Shown one piece after another: positions 42,602 to 52,555 of a DNA stretch of 64,000 nt (its first letter is position 1; each line of letters starts with the position of its first letter). Position numbers and translations under genes: made by a program. Below the pieces are notes generated by a model, which had not been told where the DNA came from, did not search any database, and worked only from the letters and a program-made list of their open reading frames with translations. Source of the stretch: Malaciobacter pacificus (lineage in GTDB: Bacteria; Campylobacterota; Campylobacteria; Campylobacterales; Arcobacteraceae); NCBI RefSeq assembly GCF_004214795.1, contig NZ_CP035928.1, positions 930,001-994,000 of the forward strand. Reading direction: 5' to 3'.

Positions 42602-43846
42602 ATGGATAAAGATTTTTTAAAACAGTTAAATATTTTGTATGTTGAAGATGATGAGCTAATAAAAAAAGAACTTAACGATACTTTGAAACTTTTCTTCAAA
42701 GATATTTTATTAGCATCAGATGGCGAAGAAGCTATAGAACTGTTTAATGCTAATCAAAAAAATATTGATTTAATACTTAGTGATATAAATATGCCTAAAA
42801 AAGATGGGATAGCTTTATTACATGAAATAAGAAAAATTGATAAAATCGTTCCTTTTATTTTTACTACTGCTTTTACAAACCATGAGTATTTAATTGATTC
42901 TATCAAATATGGAGTTAACGATTATTTTGTTAAACCATTAGATATTAAAGAACTTTTAGGAAAAATAGAAACTTTATCTAGAAAAAGTAAAAAACAAAAA
43001 AAGATAGATCATTATCAAAATATGATAAATGAATATCTTGATACTATTAATAAAGTAGCATTTGTATTTGTTTTTGATAAAAACAAAAAAATTACTTATG
43101 TAAATGAATTTTACACAGAGCTTTCAAAATTAGATGTAGATGATGTCTTAGATAATGAATTCAACTATATTTATCATAAAGATATTCCTTCTGAAATTAT
43201 TAATAAACAATGGGAAGATTTAAATAATAATAAAAGGTGGTCAGGTAATTTAAAGTTTATGACCAAAGATGATACTGCTTTTTATTCAAATTGCACAATT
43301 ATTCCTGTATTAAATGAAAATGGTAACAAATTTATTAGTATAAATTTTATTACAACAAAAGAAGAAAATAACAGAAGAAACTTCAAAAAGAAAGTTTTAT
43401 ATAACTTTAATGAAACAAAAAAAATATATAGAAAAGCTCAAGAAAAAATTGATTCATTAACTAAAGAATTGGAACACTATAAAGGTTTTGAAAAAAAAGA
43501 GTCAGAATTTGAAAAAGTAAAAAATCAAAATAATGAATATATTAACAATATAAATAATCTAGAAAATAAATTAAAAGATATAAGAAATAGGCAGGAATTA
43601 TTTACTAAAAATGTTAATTTAAAAATGAAAGAGATTAGTGAATCTACAGATAGTATGAAAGAACAAATGATAAAGGCTGATAAAAAAGTAATTTATTTAA
43701 GAAGAGAAATAAAAGTAAGAGAGCATTATATAGAAAAAATTCAAAAAGAGTTACAAATAAAGAAGCAAAAAGTTAGTGATTTAGAAGATGTTTTAAATCA
43801 TAGAGAAAGTCAGTTATATAATGATAAAAATAAAACGAAAAAGTAG
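42602..43846 (+). CDS. REC-PAS-coiled-coil response regulator (paralogue)
   Basis: 414 aa. Receiver with VEDD, Asp 61 (LILSDINMPKKDG), TTA and KPLD; PAS at about 140-250 (DTINKVAFVFVFDKN, then YIYHKDIP); then a 150-residue coiled coil with the FKKKV junction. Same design as 5234-6496. Preceded by an extended -10 (TGTAAAAT) and followed after 5 bases by a third paralogue, so the two are an operon. Confidence 0.85.
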   Translation: MDKDFLKQLNILYVEDDELIKKELNDTLKLFFKDILLASDGEEAIELFNANQKNIDLILSDINMPKKDGIALLHEIRKIDKIVPFIFTTAFTNHEYLIDSIKYGVNDYFVKPLDIKELLGKIETLSRKSKKQKKIDHYQNMINEYLDTINKVAFVFVFDKNKKITYVNEFYTELSKLDVDDVLDNEFNYIYHKDIPSEIINKQWEDLNNNKRWSGNLKFMTKDDTAFYSNCTIIPVLNENGNKFISINFITTKEENNRRNFKKKVLYNFNETKKIYRKAQEKIDSLTKELEHYKGFEKKESEFEKVKNQNNEYINNINNLENKLKDIRNRQELFTKNVNLKMKEISESTDSMKEQMIKADKKVIYLRREIKVREHYIEKIQKELQIKKQKVSDLEDVLNHRESQLYNDKNKTKK

Positions 43847-43851
43847 TTAAT

Positions 43852-45082
43852 ATGGTATTAAGTAATGAAGAGTTTTATAGTAAATTAAATGTTATTTATA
43901 TTGAATCAAATCAAACAACTGCAAAATATTTTGAAAATATTTTGAAGAAAACTTTTAATAAAGTATATTTATTTGATAGTTCAAAAAATGTTTTTGAATA
44001 CTTCTTAGAAAACAAAAATAATATTGACCTTATAATTTCAGATATGCAGTTAGAAAAAGGTGTTCGGGGAATAGATTTACTAAATAAAGTAAGAGATATT
44101 GATGAGGAATTACCCTTTATTATAACAACGGGAGTTTTAGACTCAAAGGAATTATTAGAGGCTTTAAAATTAAATGTTACTGATTTTTTAATTAAACCTT
44201 TAGGTGCTAAATCTCTTTTAGACTCAGTTGAAAAGATATGTCGAACAAAATATTATGAACAAACAAAAGCTCAAACAATGAAAAACTTAGAAGATATTTT
44301 TGAAGTTGTAAATGAAGTAGCAATAGTGTCTAAAACTAATAAAAATAATGAGATTACATTTGTTAATAAATCTTTTTTAGAGGTTTCATATTATTTAGAG
44401 ACAGAAGTAATTAATAAAAAAATAGATTTAATAGTTAATGATAAAAATACTTTACAAGAAATTTTAAATACTATTTCTCAAGGGAATACTTGGGAAGGTA
44501 AAGTTAAAAATCTCTCAAAAAATAAAGAAGAGTTTTATACATATTTAACAGTTATACCTACTAAAAGATGAAACAACTAATAATATTTATGAATTTACTT
44601 GGATAGGTTTTTTAGCTACACAGTATGAATTAGAGCAAAAAAAATTTAGAAAAAAAGTAATTGAAAATATTAATAAAAATAGAAGAATTAATATTGAAGC
44701 TAGAGAAAAAATTGACGAGTTGTTTGCTCAACTTTCAAAATACAAAAATATTGATAATTCTATAGCATTAGAGGTATCTAGGCAAGATAAATTTAAACAG
44801 CAACTTAGATATTTTAATGATGAAACAAATGAAAGAAAAAAGAAATTAACCAATTTAAGTGTTAGAGCTAAAGAGAAATTAACAATTGCTGTTGAAAAAC
44901 AAGATGAAGTGAAAATTAAAAGTGAACAAATGGAGATTTTATTGGATTCAGTAAATAGTGAGTTTGATTTGAAAAATAAAACTATTAGAGAGTTAAAAAA
45001 AGAGATTGATAAACATCAAAAAATTATTGATAGATTATTATTAAAGATTGAATATAAAGAGGGGCAATTAGGACTAGAATGA
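43852..45082 (+). pseudogene. REC-PAS-coiled-coil regulator, frameshifted
   Basis: The first frame (43852-44571) encodes a receiver (Asp 64, LIISDMQLEKG; the acidic pair is IES, one acid missing) and most of a PAS domain, then hits TGA. A second frame, offset by one, continues the PAS end (EFTWIGFLATQYE), FRKKV and the coiled coil to 45082. Dropping one A from the AAAA run at 44560-44563 joins them as VIPTKDETTNNIYEF, matching the paralogues in length and pattern. Either a one-base insertion in a homopolymer or a sequencing error. Confidence 0.8.
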
Positions 45083-45930
45083 ATTATATAATTAAAAATG
45101 ACTATATTCAAGCCACAATTAATTCTTATGGGGCACAGTTAAATAGTTTGAAAAAAATTGATGAGTCATTAGATTATATTTGGTGTGCTGATGAGAAATA
45201 CTGGAATAGAAGTTCTCCTATTCTTTTTCCAATAGTTGGAAAACTAAAAGATAATGAATATATCTATAATAATAAAACATATAAAATGAATCAACATGGC
45301 TTTGCTAGGGATAAAGAGTTTGAAATAGCTAAATTAAGTGATTTAGAAATCAAATTTAGATTATCATATGATGAAAGCACTTTAAAAATATACCCTTTTA
45401 AATTTGAACTATATTTATCATATAAATTAGAAGATAATAGATTAATAATTTCTTATGAAGTAATTAATAAAGATGATGACCTTATGTATTTTTCTATTGG
45501 TGCTCATCCTGCCTTTAATTGGCCTTTAGAGGATGAAAGAAAAGATGAGTGTTATTTAGAACTTGACAAAAAAATAGCTTCAAGATTCTTTTTAGAAGAT
45601 GGATTGTTATCTAATTTTTCAGAAATGAATAGTGAAAAAATATATCTAAGTGATGAATTATTTAGTAAAGATGCATTGGTTTTTAAAAATGAATTTAAAG
45701 AAGTAGTATATAAAAATACACAAAATGATAGATTTGTAAAAATTAACTTTAAAGATTTCCCTTATCTTGGGATTTGGTCTAAACCTACAGGTGCTCCTTT
45801 TTTATGTATTGAACCATGGCATGGTGTAGCTGATAATATAAATCATAATAAAGATATCAAACTTAAAGAGGGAGTAATTACTTTAAAAGCTCAAGAAGTT
45901 TTTAGATCAACTTATTCAATAGAGATTTAA
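45079..45930 (+). CDS. Aldose 1-epimerase family protein
   Basis: 283 aa. Mutarotase beta-sandwich: an N-terminal GAQLNSL, WNRSSPILFPIVGKL, the catalytic-type His in MNQHGFARD and the second His in IGAHPAFNWPL, with Glu in CIEPWHG. It converts alpha and beta anomers of sugars or sugar phosphates (YeaD/LacX-like branch); the substrate is unknown. Start overlaps the preceding stop (ATGA), so it is co-transcribed with the two regulators. Confidence 0.87.
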   Translation: MNYIIKNDYIQATINSYGAQLNSLKKIDESLDYIWCADEKYWNRSSPILFPIVGKLKDNEYIYNNKTYKMNQHGFARDKEFEIAKLSDLEIKFRLSYDESTLKIYPFKFELYLSYKLEDNRLIISYEVINKDDDLMYFSIGAHPAFNWPLEDERKDECYLELDKKIASRFFLEDGLLSNFSEMNSEKIYLSDELFSKDALVFKNEFKEVVYKNTQNDRFVKINFKDFPYLGIWSKPTGAPFLCIEPWHGVADNINHNKDIKLKEGVITLKAQEVFRSTYSIEI

Positions 45931-46027
45931 ATAAATCTTGATTTTAGATATTATTTATATAGTTTCTACTAATTTATATTTTTAAATTAAGATATAATTG
46001 CACTAAATTATTTATTGAAAGTTTTAC

Positions 46028-47650
46028 ATGGAAAATCTCTTATTTACTATTTTTCTAACTATTACTATTGCTACAATATTAAATATTATTTTAAAAAAGT
46101 TTGGTATATCTCATATAATTGGCTATATATTAACAGGAACAATAATTAGTTATTTTTTTAATTTTAGCAAGCTAGATATGCATTCTTTAGAACTACTTGG
46201 TGAATTTGGTATTGTTTTTTTAATGTTCACAATTGGACTTGAAATGAGTTTTGATAAGATTAAGAAAATGAAAGAAATTCTTTTTATTAATGGCTCTTTA
46301 CAAGTAGGTTTAAGTGCAATTATTATTTATATTTGTTCTTATTTTATTTTTGATTTGGGACTTGAAGTATCTTTAATAGTTTCACTGGCATTTTCATTAT
46401 CTTCAACAGCTATTGTATTAACTTATTTAAAAAGTTCAAAAGATATTCATACCCCTTATGGTGAAAAATCAACGGCAATTTTAATTTTTCAAGATTTAGC
46501 AGTTATTCCTATTCTTTTATTAATTACATTCTTAGCTAATGATACTTTATCAATAAGTGAAGTTCTAACAAAAACTTTTATTTCAGCAATTGTAATTATT
46601 GCATTTATGTTTATAGTTGGTAAGAAGATAATTAGTTGGTTATTGAAATTTTCTGCTAAAACAAGAATTGAAGAGCTGTTTTTAGGTTCTGTTTTCTCTA
46701 TCGTAATTGGGGCATCACTTTTAGCTCATGAATTAGGTTTTACTTATTCTTTAGGTGCTTTTATTGCAGGAATGATTATCTCTGATACAAACTATTCAGT
46801 AAAAGTTGAATCGGATATTGCAACTTATAAAGATCTGTTATTAGGAACTTTTTTCTTTTGGGTTGGAACAAAAATAGATGCTTTATATTTCTTATATAAT
46901 GTTCATATAATACTATTGTTTTTATTAGCTATTATGCTTATTAAAGCAATTGTTATTTATTTTATAATTAGAAGAAAAAGTGATAAAAGTACATCTATAA
47001 AATCAGCAATTGCCCTTTGTCAAGTTGGAGAGTTCTCCTTTGCAATTTTTGCACTAGCAACAAATGATAATCTTTTAAGTAGTGAACAATCTAGTTTTTT
47101 AATTTTAATATCTGTTTTATCGATGATTATCACGCCTTTTATTGTTTCTAATATTTATAAGTTAGCTTCATATTTTGTAGTAGAGTTTTATGAATCAGAT
47201 AAAATCACACCAATTAAACAAAAAAATCATATTGTGATATGTGGATTTTCTACTTTAGGAAGAATTATTGCAAGAGATTTAAGTGAACAAGAGGTTCCTT
47301 TTGTAATTATTAGTGATGATTTAAGGCATGTACTTTTAGCTAGAAAACTTGGCTATATGGCATATTTTGGTCACTTAGATAAAAAACCTGTTTTAGAGTC
47401 ATTAAAAATTGAACAGTCAAGTGCAATAATAATTACTCTTAGTGATATTCATGTAAAAAGATTAGTTTGTGAAGCTGTTTTAAATTATTATGATGAAGCT
47501 AATATAATTTTAAAAATTCAATCAACTAAAGAAAAAGCTGAATTAAAAGATTTAAAAATAAATAAGTACATACATGCTTATCATGAAGTTGCAAAATTAC
47601 TTATTAATGAAGCAACAATTAATTTAGAAATTAAAAAACAAGTTAAATAA
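46028..47650 (+). CDS. CPA2-family monovalent cation:proton antiporter (KefB-like)
   Basis: 540 aa. Twelve or so hydrophobic segments over residues 1-385 with the antiporter core (FGIVFLMFTIGLEMSF, SLSSTAIVLTYL, FQDLAVIPILLL). A cytosolic RCK/TrkA-N domain follows from about 395 with the Rossmann motif NHIVICGFSTLGRIIARDL. No TrkA-C domain is evident. Probably K+ or Na+ efflux coupled to H+; the ion is not certain. Confidence 0.88.
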   Translation: MENLLFTIFLTITIATILNIILKKFGISHIIGYILTGTIISYFFNFSKLDMHSLELLGEFGIVFLMFTIGLEMSFDKIKKMKEILFINGSLQVGLSAIIIYICSYFIFDLGLEVSLIVSLAFSLSSTAIVLTYLKSSKDIHTPYGEKSTAILIFQDLAVIPILLLITFLANDTLSISEVLTKTFISAIVIIAFMFIVGKKIISWLLKFSAKTRIEELFLGSVFSIVIGASLLAHELGFTYSLGAFIAGMIISDTNYSVKVESDIATYKDLLLGTFFFWVGTKIDALYFLYNVHIILLFLLAIMLIKAIVIYFIIRRKSDKSTSIKSAIALCQVGEFSFAIFALATNDNLLSSEQSSFLILISVLSMIITPFIVSNIYKLASYFVVEFYESDKITPIKQKNHIVICGFSTLGRIIARDLSEQEVPFVIISDDLRHVLLARKLGYMAYFGHLDKKPVLESLKIEQSSAIIITLSDIHVKRLVCEAVLNYYDEANIILKIQSTKEKAELKDLKINKYIHAYHEVAKLLINEATINLEIKKQVK

Positions 47651-47728
47651 TTATCTAATAAGTGTGTTTTTTATTTTTTATTTAAGTGATTTAAAAGTAC
47701 AATACCTAACTTTATAAAGGGACAATCG

Positions 47729-49576
47729 TTGAATAAAATAATAATTAAATTTCTTACTATATCAATAGTTTTAACTATACTAGTTACTTTAGTAATTACA
47801 TATAATTTTAAACAAAATAATAAAGAACTTGCTATTCATAATGCAAATGTCGTTTCAAATGTAATAAAAAATGGAATTACTAATTACATGGAAAATGATA
47901 ATATGAAAGATATAGATTCTTTTTTAGATTCTATTAAGGATATGAAAGATGTTAATAGTCTTTGGATTGTAAGAAGTGAATTAATAAATAAACAATATTC
48001 AACTTTTAATGAGAAGTCGCCTAGAGATGACATTGATAAAGAGGTATTACAAACAGGAGTTACAAAATACGAAGTTTCAAATTCATTGTTTGATACAACT
48101 ATGAGAATTACTATACCTTATAAAGCAGATGATACAAATGGTAGTAATTGTTTATCATGTCATAATGTTCAAAAAGGTGATGTGTTAGGTGCAATTTCTT
48201 TAGAAATGGATTTAAGTAAAATAGAAGAACTAAGCATAAACATATTTTTAACTGCTTTAGTTCTAATATTTTTATCAGCAGTATTGATTTTATTAATATT
48301 TAGAAAAGTTTTAACACAATACTCTAGATTATTTAAAAATTTAACTGAGAGCTTAGATAGTGCAATTGCAGGTAATTTTAAGAAGGTAGAATATCCAATT
48401 GATTTAACACCTCAAATGGTTACAACAATGGATAATTTTAATAGCTTATTAACAACTTTCAAAGATACTTCAAATGATATTGATAAAAAATTAAAAGTTT
48501 TTATTGGTAACTCTAGTAGTGAAGATGAATCTAAAATTTCAATTTTAAAAGATTCAAAAAAAATTATTACAAACCTTTCTAATCTTTATCAGTTTAAAAA
48601 GGAAATTGAGTTAGATAGCTCGAAAGATGAGATTTACAATAGATTAAGTCAAGTTTTAATTAATCAATTTAATCAAAAGAATTTTACATTTGTTGAGATT
48701 GATTCTTCAAAACAAAAAATGGAAGTTATTAAAAAAATTGGTGAAGGTTTTTATTGTGAAAGTTCTTTAAAAGATTCACCTCATTTATGTAGAGCTGCTA
48801 GAACTAAAAATGATGTGATGTCCTTAGAATTCCACAATAGTTGTCCATATTTTAATGAAAAAAATAAATTTCATTTTTGTGTACCAACAAGTATTAGTAA
48901 AAATATATATCTAATTATCAATTTTGTATTCGATAATGAAAAAGAGTTAGAAAAACTAAAATCAAATATCTCTTTTATAAAAAGTTATATAAATGAATCA
49001 GCACCTTCTATTGAAGTTAAAATACTTATGGAAGCTTTAAAACAATCAGCATTTAGAGATGGTCTAACAGGACTTTATAATAGAAAATTCTTAGAAGAAC
49101 ACTCTAAAAAATTAATTCCACAAGCTAATAGAGAAAACTTTGATATTGGAGTATTATTACTTGATATGGATCACTTCAAGGCTGTAAATGATGAATATGG
49201 ACATGACATTGGAGATAAAGTATTAAAAGAACTATCTAGAATATTAGTTGAAACAGTTAGAGATTCAGATATTGTTGTAAGATATGGTGGTGAAGAGTTT
49301 ATGGTTTTATTAATAAATGTAAAATCTTTAGATAATGCATTAGAAATTGCAAATAAAATTAGAGTAAAAGTTAGTCAAAATGATATTGATGTTTATGCTG
49401 GAGCAAAACTAAGAAAAACAGTTAGTATAGGGGTTTCTATGTTCCCTAATGATTCAACAAATTTTGAATCAGTTATTAAAAATGCTGATATTGCATTGTA
49501 TGAAGCAAAAAATAAAGGGCGAAATCAAGTTATAGCATTTAATGAAGATTTAGTTTCTAGTGTAGATTTATTTTAA
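47729..49576 (+). CDS. Membrane diguanylate cyclase with a periplasmic heme-c motif
   Basis: 615 aa, TTG start supported by AAAGGGA 8 bases upstream. Membrane helices near 8-26 and 172-192 bound a periplasmic sensor with CLSCH (residues 141-145), a covalent heme-c site. A HAMP-like/linker region and a Cys-rich GAF-like segment (CESS, SPHLC, NSCPYF, FHFC) follow. The C-terminal GGDEF domain has YGGEEF, and RDSD upstream fits the inhibitory I-site. It should make cyclic di-GMP under redox or gas control. No EAL domain. Confidence 0.9.
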   Translation: MNKIIIKFLTISIVLTILVTLVITYNFKQNNKELAIHNANVVSNVIKNGITNYMENDNMKDIDSFLDSIKDMKDVNSLWIVRSELINKQYSTFNEKSPRDDIDKEVLQTGVTKYEVSNSLFDTTMRITIPYKADDTNGSNCLSCHNVQKGDVLGAISLEMDLSKIEELSINIFLTALVLIFLSAVLILLIFRKVLTQYSRLFKNLTESLDSAIAGNFKKVEYPIDLTPQMVTTMDNFNSLLTTFKDTSNDIDKKLKVFIGNSSSEDESKISILKDSKKIITNLSNLYQFKKEIELDSSKDEIYNRLSQVLINQFNQKNFTFVEIDSSKQKMEVIKKIGEGFYCESSLKDSPHLCRAARTKNDVMSLEFHNSCPYFNEKNKFHFCVPTSISKNIYLIINFVFDNEKELEKLKSNISFIKSYINESAPSIEVKILMEALKQSAFRDGLTGLYNRKFLEEHSKKLIPQANRENFDIGVLLLDMDHFKAVNDEYGHDIGDKVLKELSRILVETVRDSDIVVRYGGEEFMVLLINVKSLDNALEIANKIRVKVSQNDIDVYAGAKLRKTVSIGVSMFPNDSTNFESVIKNADIALYEAKNKGRNQVIAFNEDLVSSVDLF

Positions 49577-49605
49577 ACCAGCATCTAAAAGATGATGGTT
49601 TAAAA
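49571..49605. terminator. Bidirectional terminator
   Basis: Stem TTTTAAACCA/TGGTTTAAAA plus inner CATC/GATG around a 5-base loop, between the cyclase and rraA; A and T runs flank it on both sides. Confidence 0.75.
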
Positions 49606-49607
49606 AA

Positions 49608-50096
49608 CTATTTAAGTGGTTCTTTTGAGAAAATTACTCCATCTTCATCTGCATAAACCCAATCACCAGATTGTATATTTACACCTTCAAAACTTAAATC
49701 TTCTCCCCTTGACGATTCTGTTTTATCAAAATTTCTTAAAGGGCAAGTTCCAATTGCATATAATCCAACATCAATATTTTGTGTCTCTTTAGTATCTCTA
49801 ACATAACCATTTAATATTATTGCTTTCCAGTTGTTATTTTTTGCAAATGCCATAAGTTTATCCCCTACAACACCAAAAAACTCTTGAGAATTATCAACTA
49901 CAACTATTTTGCCTTCACCTTTTTCATCCCTTAACATTTCAAGAAGTCTAAAATTGCTTTTGTCTAATTTAATTGTTTCAATTCTTCCTTGAAAACTTTT
50001 AAGACCACCATAGTTTCTAAACTTAGGCGATAAAACTTGAATCTTTTTGTTTCTATTATCGTCACATAAATCTGCTGTTTGCATTTTCATATTCAT
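49608..50096 (-). CDS. rraA: RraA-family protein
   Basis: 162 aa, the usual family size. MQTADLCDDN, FRNYGGLKSFQGRIETIK, VVDN, GYVRDTKET and DWVYADEDGV match RraA. In E. coli it binds and inhibits RNase E; relatives act as 4-hydroxy-4-methyl-2-oxoglutarate aldolases, so either activity is possible. GGAAG-type ribosome site. Monocistronic. Confidence 0.9.
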   Translation of the reverse strand: MNMKMQTADLCDDNRNKKIQVLSPKFRNYGGLKSFQGRIETIKLDKSNFRLLEMLRDEKGEGKIVVVDNSQEFFGVVGDKLMAFAKNNNWKAIILNGYVRDTKETQNIDVGLYAIGTCPLRNFDKTESSRGEDLSFEGVNIQSGDWVYADEDGVIFSKEPLK

Positions 50097-50227
50097 ATCT
50101 CTTCCTTTTTTATCTATCTTCCAAATAGAATGTAATAATATAAAAAAAGAATGTAAGAAAAATGTATATATATTAAAATTAGTTTAAAAAAATAAATTAA
50201 CTTATAAAAATAAGTATATTCGTAACA

Positions 50228-51202
50228 TTAAAAATTAAAATCTATACTAATTATGGTATGATCACTTTTTAGTAAAGAACCATCTTTATTATCTTTTAGA
50301 TGCTCTTCATAGATATGATATTTTTTAAAGAATTGTTTTAAACTATTTGATATAAATATATAATCTATTACATTTCCAACGGTTCTAAAATAAGATGTGG
50401 CTGGTCTAGTTTTATAGCTCTTATCTAAATAAAAAGAATCAAGTATCTGTTTTTCATTATTGTTTAACTTTAAATTAGAGAGACTTTTTGATTTAATGAT
50501 TTGTTCAATCAAAGTTTTAGATGTTAATAAATCAATACTCAAGCAGAATTCTTTATCGTTTAAATCACCTAATGCAATAATATTTTTATTTGTTTTAAGT
50601 GTTTTATTTATATCTGCTGATAGATGAACTACTTCGCATAATCTTTGTTTTAAAGCATTAGCATTTTTGTAACTAAAGCTTAAAAGGGATTTTTCTATTT
50701 TTTCTTCTACTTTTGTATTTTTTGAAAATTTATATTCAAACTCATTTAATCGATTTGATTTTAGGTGAAATACATAAGTTATAAGTTCTTCATTATCTAT
50801 TTGAATAAAAGCTTTTATTGGCTTTCTTGAATAAATAAATTCATCATCAAATTCAAATATATCTACAATATCTTTATTAGTTTTTATTGTTTCTATTTTA
50901 TTTATTGGGAATTTTGAAGCTAAAAAAACAGTACAAGTTTGAAAAATATTTTTTTCACAAATTGCTTCATCTACACTTGCAAAATGTTTGTAACCATTTT
51001 TGAGTAGAAGTTCTTTTAGTTCATTTTGAGTGAAAACTTCTTGAAATGCTATGATATCGCTATCAATATTTTTTATCGTTTGCTCAATCCAGTTTAATTT
51101 ACTTTGCCATTGAGTAGTACTAAATTTCTCTTTTTTTGTATAGTAAGAGTAGGGTGGAGAACAAAATTGATATAGGTTATAAGTTGATATTCTAAGATTC
51201 AT
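50228..51202 (-). CDS. Endonuclease/exonuclease/phosphatase-family protein
   Basis: About 324 aa. EEP fold: LRISTYNLYQF at the start, DIIAFQEVF (metal Glu), ALGDLND, YIFIS and KSDHTIISIDF (catalytic Asp-His). It could be a nuclease, phosphodiesterase or lipid phosphatase. A TTG at 51223 would add 7 residues; ATG 51202 is preferred. TATAAT ends six bases before that ATG, so the message may be leaderless. Divergent from the methyltransferase. Confidence 0.85.
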   Translation of the reverse strand: MNLRISTYNLYQFCSPPYSYYTKKEKFSTTQWQSKLNWIEQTIKNIDSDIIAFQEVFTQNELKELLLKNGYKHFASVDEAICEKNIFQTCTVFLASKFPINKIETIKTNKDIVDIFEFDDEFIYSRKPIKAFIQIDNEELITYVFHLKSNRLNEFEYKFSKNTKVEEKIEKSLLSFSYKNANALKQRLCEVVHLSADINKTLKTNKNIIALGDLNDKEFCLSIDLLTSKTLIEQIIKSKSLSNLKLNNNEKQILDSFYLDKSYKTRPATSYFRTVGNVIDYIFISNSLKQFFKKYHIYEEHLKDNKDGSLLKSDHTIISIDFNF

Positions 51203-51243
51203 AATACTATTATATGATTTCAAAATAAAAAGAAGATTTATAT

Positions 51244-52167
51244 ATGAAAAAATTTACAAATGAAACAATGTATGAAATAATAAATTTCATGCAAAATGAG
51301 TTGTTACACAAAGATAGTGTTCAAATTAAGGTATTAAATCCAAGTGTATCAAAAGATTTATTTAGTGGTGAAATAATTAAACTAGAAGAGGAGTTTATTT
51401 ATCGATCTTTTAAGGTTTGGAGTGATTTAAGTGAAATACTTTTTTGTAAAATGTATGTAAGTAGTATTGATAAATATTTTATGGATTTACAGTTTGAAAA
51501 ACTAAATTCAAATGACTCTTTTCATAATCAACAACTAATCAATCCAAATGATAAGTATGGCATAGAATCAATATTTTTTAGAATTAATAAAAATGAAGAC
51601 CCAACTTTTTTAAATAATTATGTAAATGCACTAAAAAATGTAAAGATTGAAGATAAAAAAGTAGTACTAAATTTAGGTATAAATAAAGCTGATGAATTTG
51701 AAGTAATTAAACAAACTCTTGATAATAATTTAGCAGATATTGAATTTCATGGAGTAGATTTCTCTTCTAGTGCTATTGAATTCTCAAAAGAAAGATTTCC
51801 TTTTAATAATTTTAATTTTTACAACCATGATATTAATAAGTTAGATGAGTTAGATTTACCAAAAGCAGATCTTTTGATTTCAATTGGTACTTTACAAAGT
51901 TCAAGTTTGAATTTTAAACTTTTATTTATGAATTTAATTCAGAACCATCTTAAAGATAAAGGCAGTGTTATTTTAGGATTTCCTAATTGTAGATGGATTG
52001 GAAATGAAGTTGTTTTTGGTGCAAAAGCAAAAAACTACACATTCTCTGAACAATCAGTATTGTATAATGATGTGATGTTTTGTAAGAAATATCTTCAACA
52101 AAAGAAATATAGGGTAACTTTAACAGGTAAAAACTACTTGTTTTTGACGGCTACATCAATAAAATAA
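51244..52167 (+). CDS. Class I SAM-dependent methyltransferase
   Basis: 307 aa. The N-terminal 130 residues are unassigned. The Rossmann methyltransferase core begins at VVLNLGINKADEFEVI (motif I), with FHGVDFSSSAIEFSKERF (motif II) and KADLLISIGTLQSSS, GSVILGFPNCRWIG (motifs IV-V). The substrate is unknown. The start ATG has a weak AGA-type site. Confidence 0.8.
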   Translation: MKKFTNETMYEIINFMQNELLHKDSVQIKVLNPSVSKDLFSGEIIKLEEEFIYRSFKVWSDLSEILFCKMYVSSIDKYFMDLQFEKLNSNDSFHNQQLINPNDKYGIESIFFRINKNEDPTFLNNYVNALKNVKIEDKKVVLNLGINKADEFEVIKQTLDNNLADIEFHGVDFSSSAIEFSKERFPFNNFNFYNHDINKLDELDLPKADLLISIGTLQSSSLNFKLLFMNLIQNHLKDKGSVILGFPNCRWIGNEVVFGAKAKNYTFSEQSVLYNDVMFCKKYLQQKKYRVTLTGKNYLFLTATSIK

Positions 52168-52236
52168 CTTGATTATTTTTTGATTAAAGCTTAACTTATG
52201 GTACAATATTTTTATACTAATATTAAGGAGTTTATT

Positions 52237-52521
52237 ATGCCAAAAAGACATATAGAAGTTAAAACATTAAAATTAGCCCACTCTACTGATGACACAGTTA
52301 GAATTACTCATGTTGAAAAACCTTATGGTGAATATAGCAGTCCTGTAATTAATATTGCAATATATTCTCATGGTAAAGATAAAGTATCTGAAATAGATAT
52401 TCCTTATGAAAATGTCGAGGATTTCATGAAAGCATTAAATGAGTCGATTGAATTATGTGATTCAATACCTAGAAATACTATTCATGATGAAATCAACTCA
52501 CCTATTGGTGGTGGGGCATAA
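52237..52521 (+). CDS. Small hypothetical protein, 94 aa
   Basis: Starts at ATG 52237 with AAGGAG 7 bases upstream, not at the ATG at 52198. No recognised family: a lysine-rich start (MPKRHIEVKTLKL), a beta-rich middle and a Gly-rich end (SPIGGGA). TGGTACAAT (52198-52206) just upstream is a good extended -10. It precedes the thiol-disulfide genes. Confidence 0.75.
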   Translation: MPKRHIEVKTLKLAHSTDDTVRITHVEKPYGEYSSPVINIAIYSHGKDKVSEIDIPYENVEDFMKALNESIELCDSIPRNTIHDEINSPIGGGA

Positions 52522-52522
52522 T

Positions 52523-52545
52523 TTAAGATGGGTTCCCCATCTTAA
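52523..52545 (+). terminator. Hairpin after the 94-aa gene
   Basis: Perfect 10-bp stem TTAAGATGGG/CCCATCTTAA with a 3-base loop. There is no U tract, so it is perhaps a processing or attenuation hairpin before dsbB. Confidence 0.5.
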
Positions 52546-52555
52546 AAATAAATTA

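Noticed and set aside
44555-44575. Programmed +1 frameshift in the REC-PAS gene
   Set aside because: The site lacks a slippery codon and stop arrangement such as that of prfB; an extra A in a homopolymer explains it.
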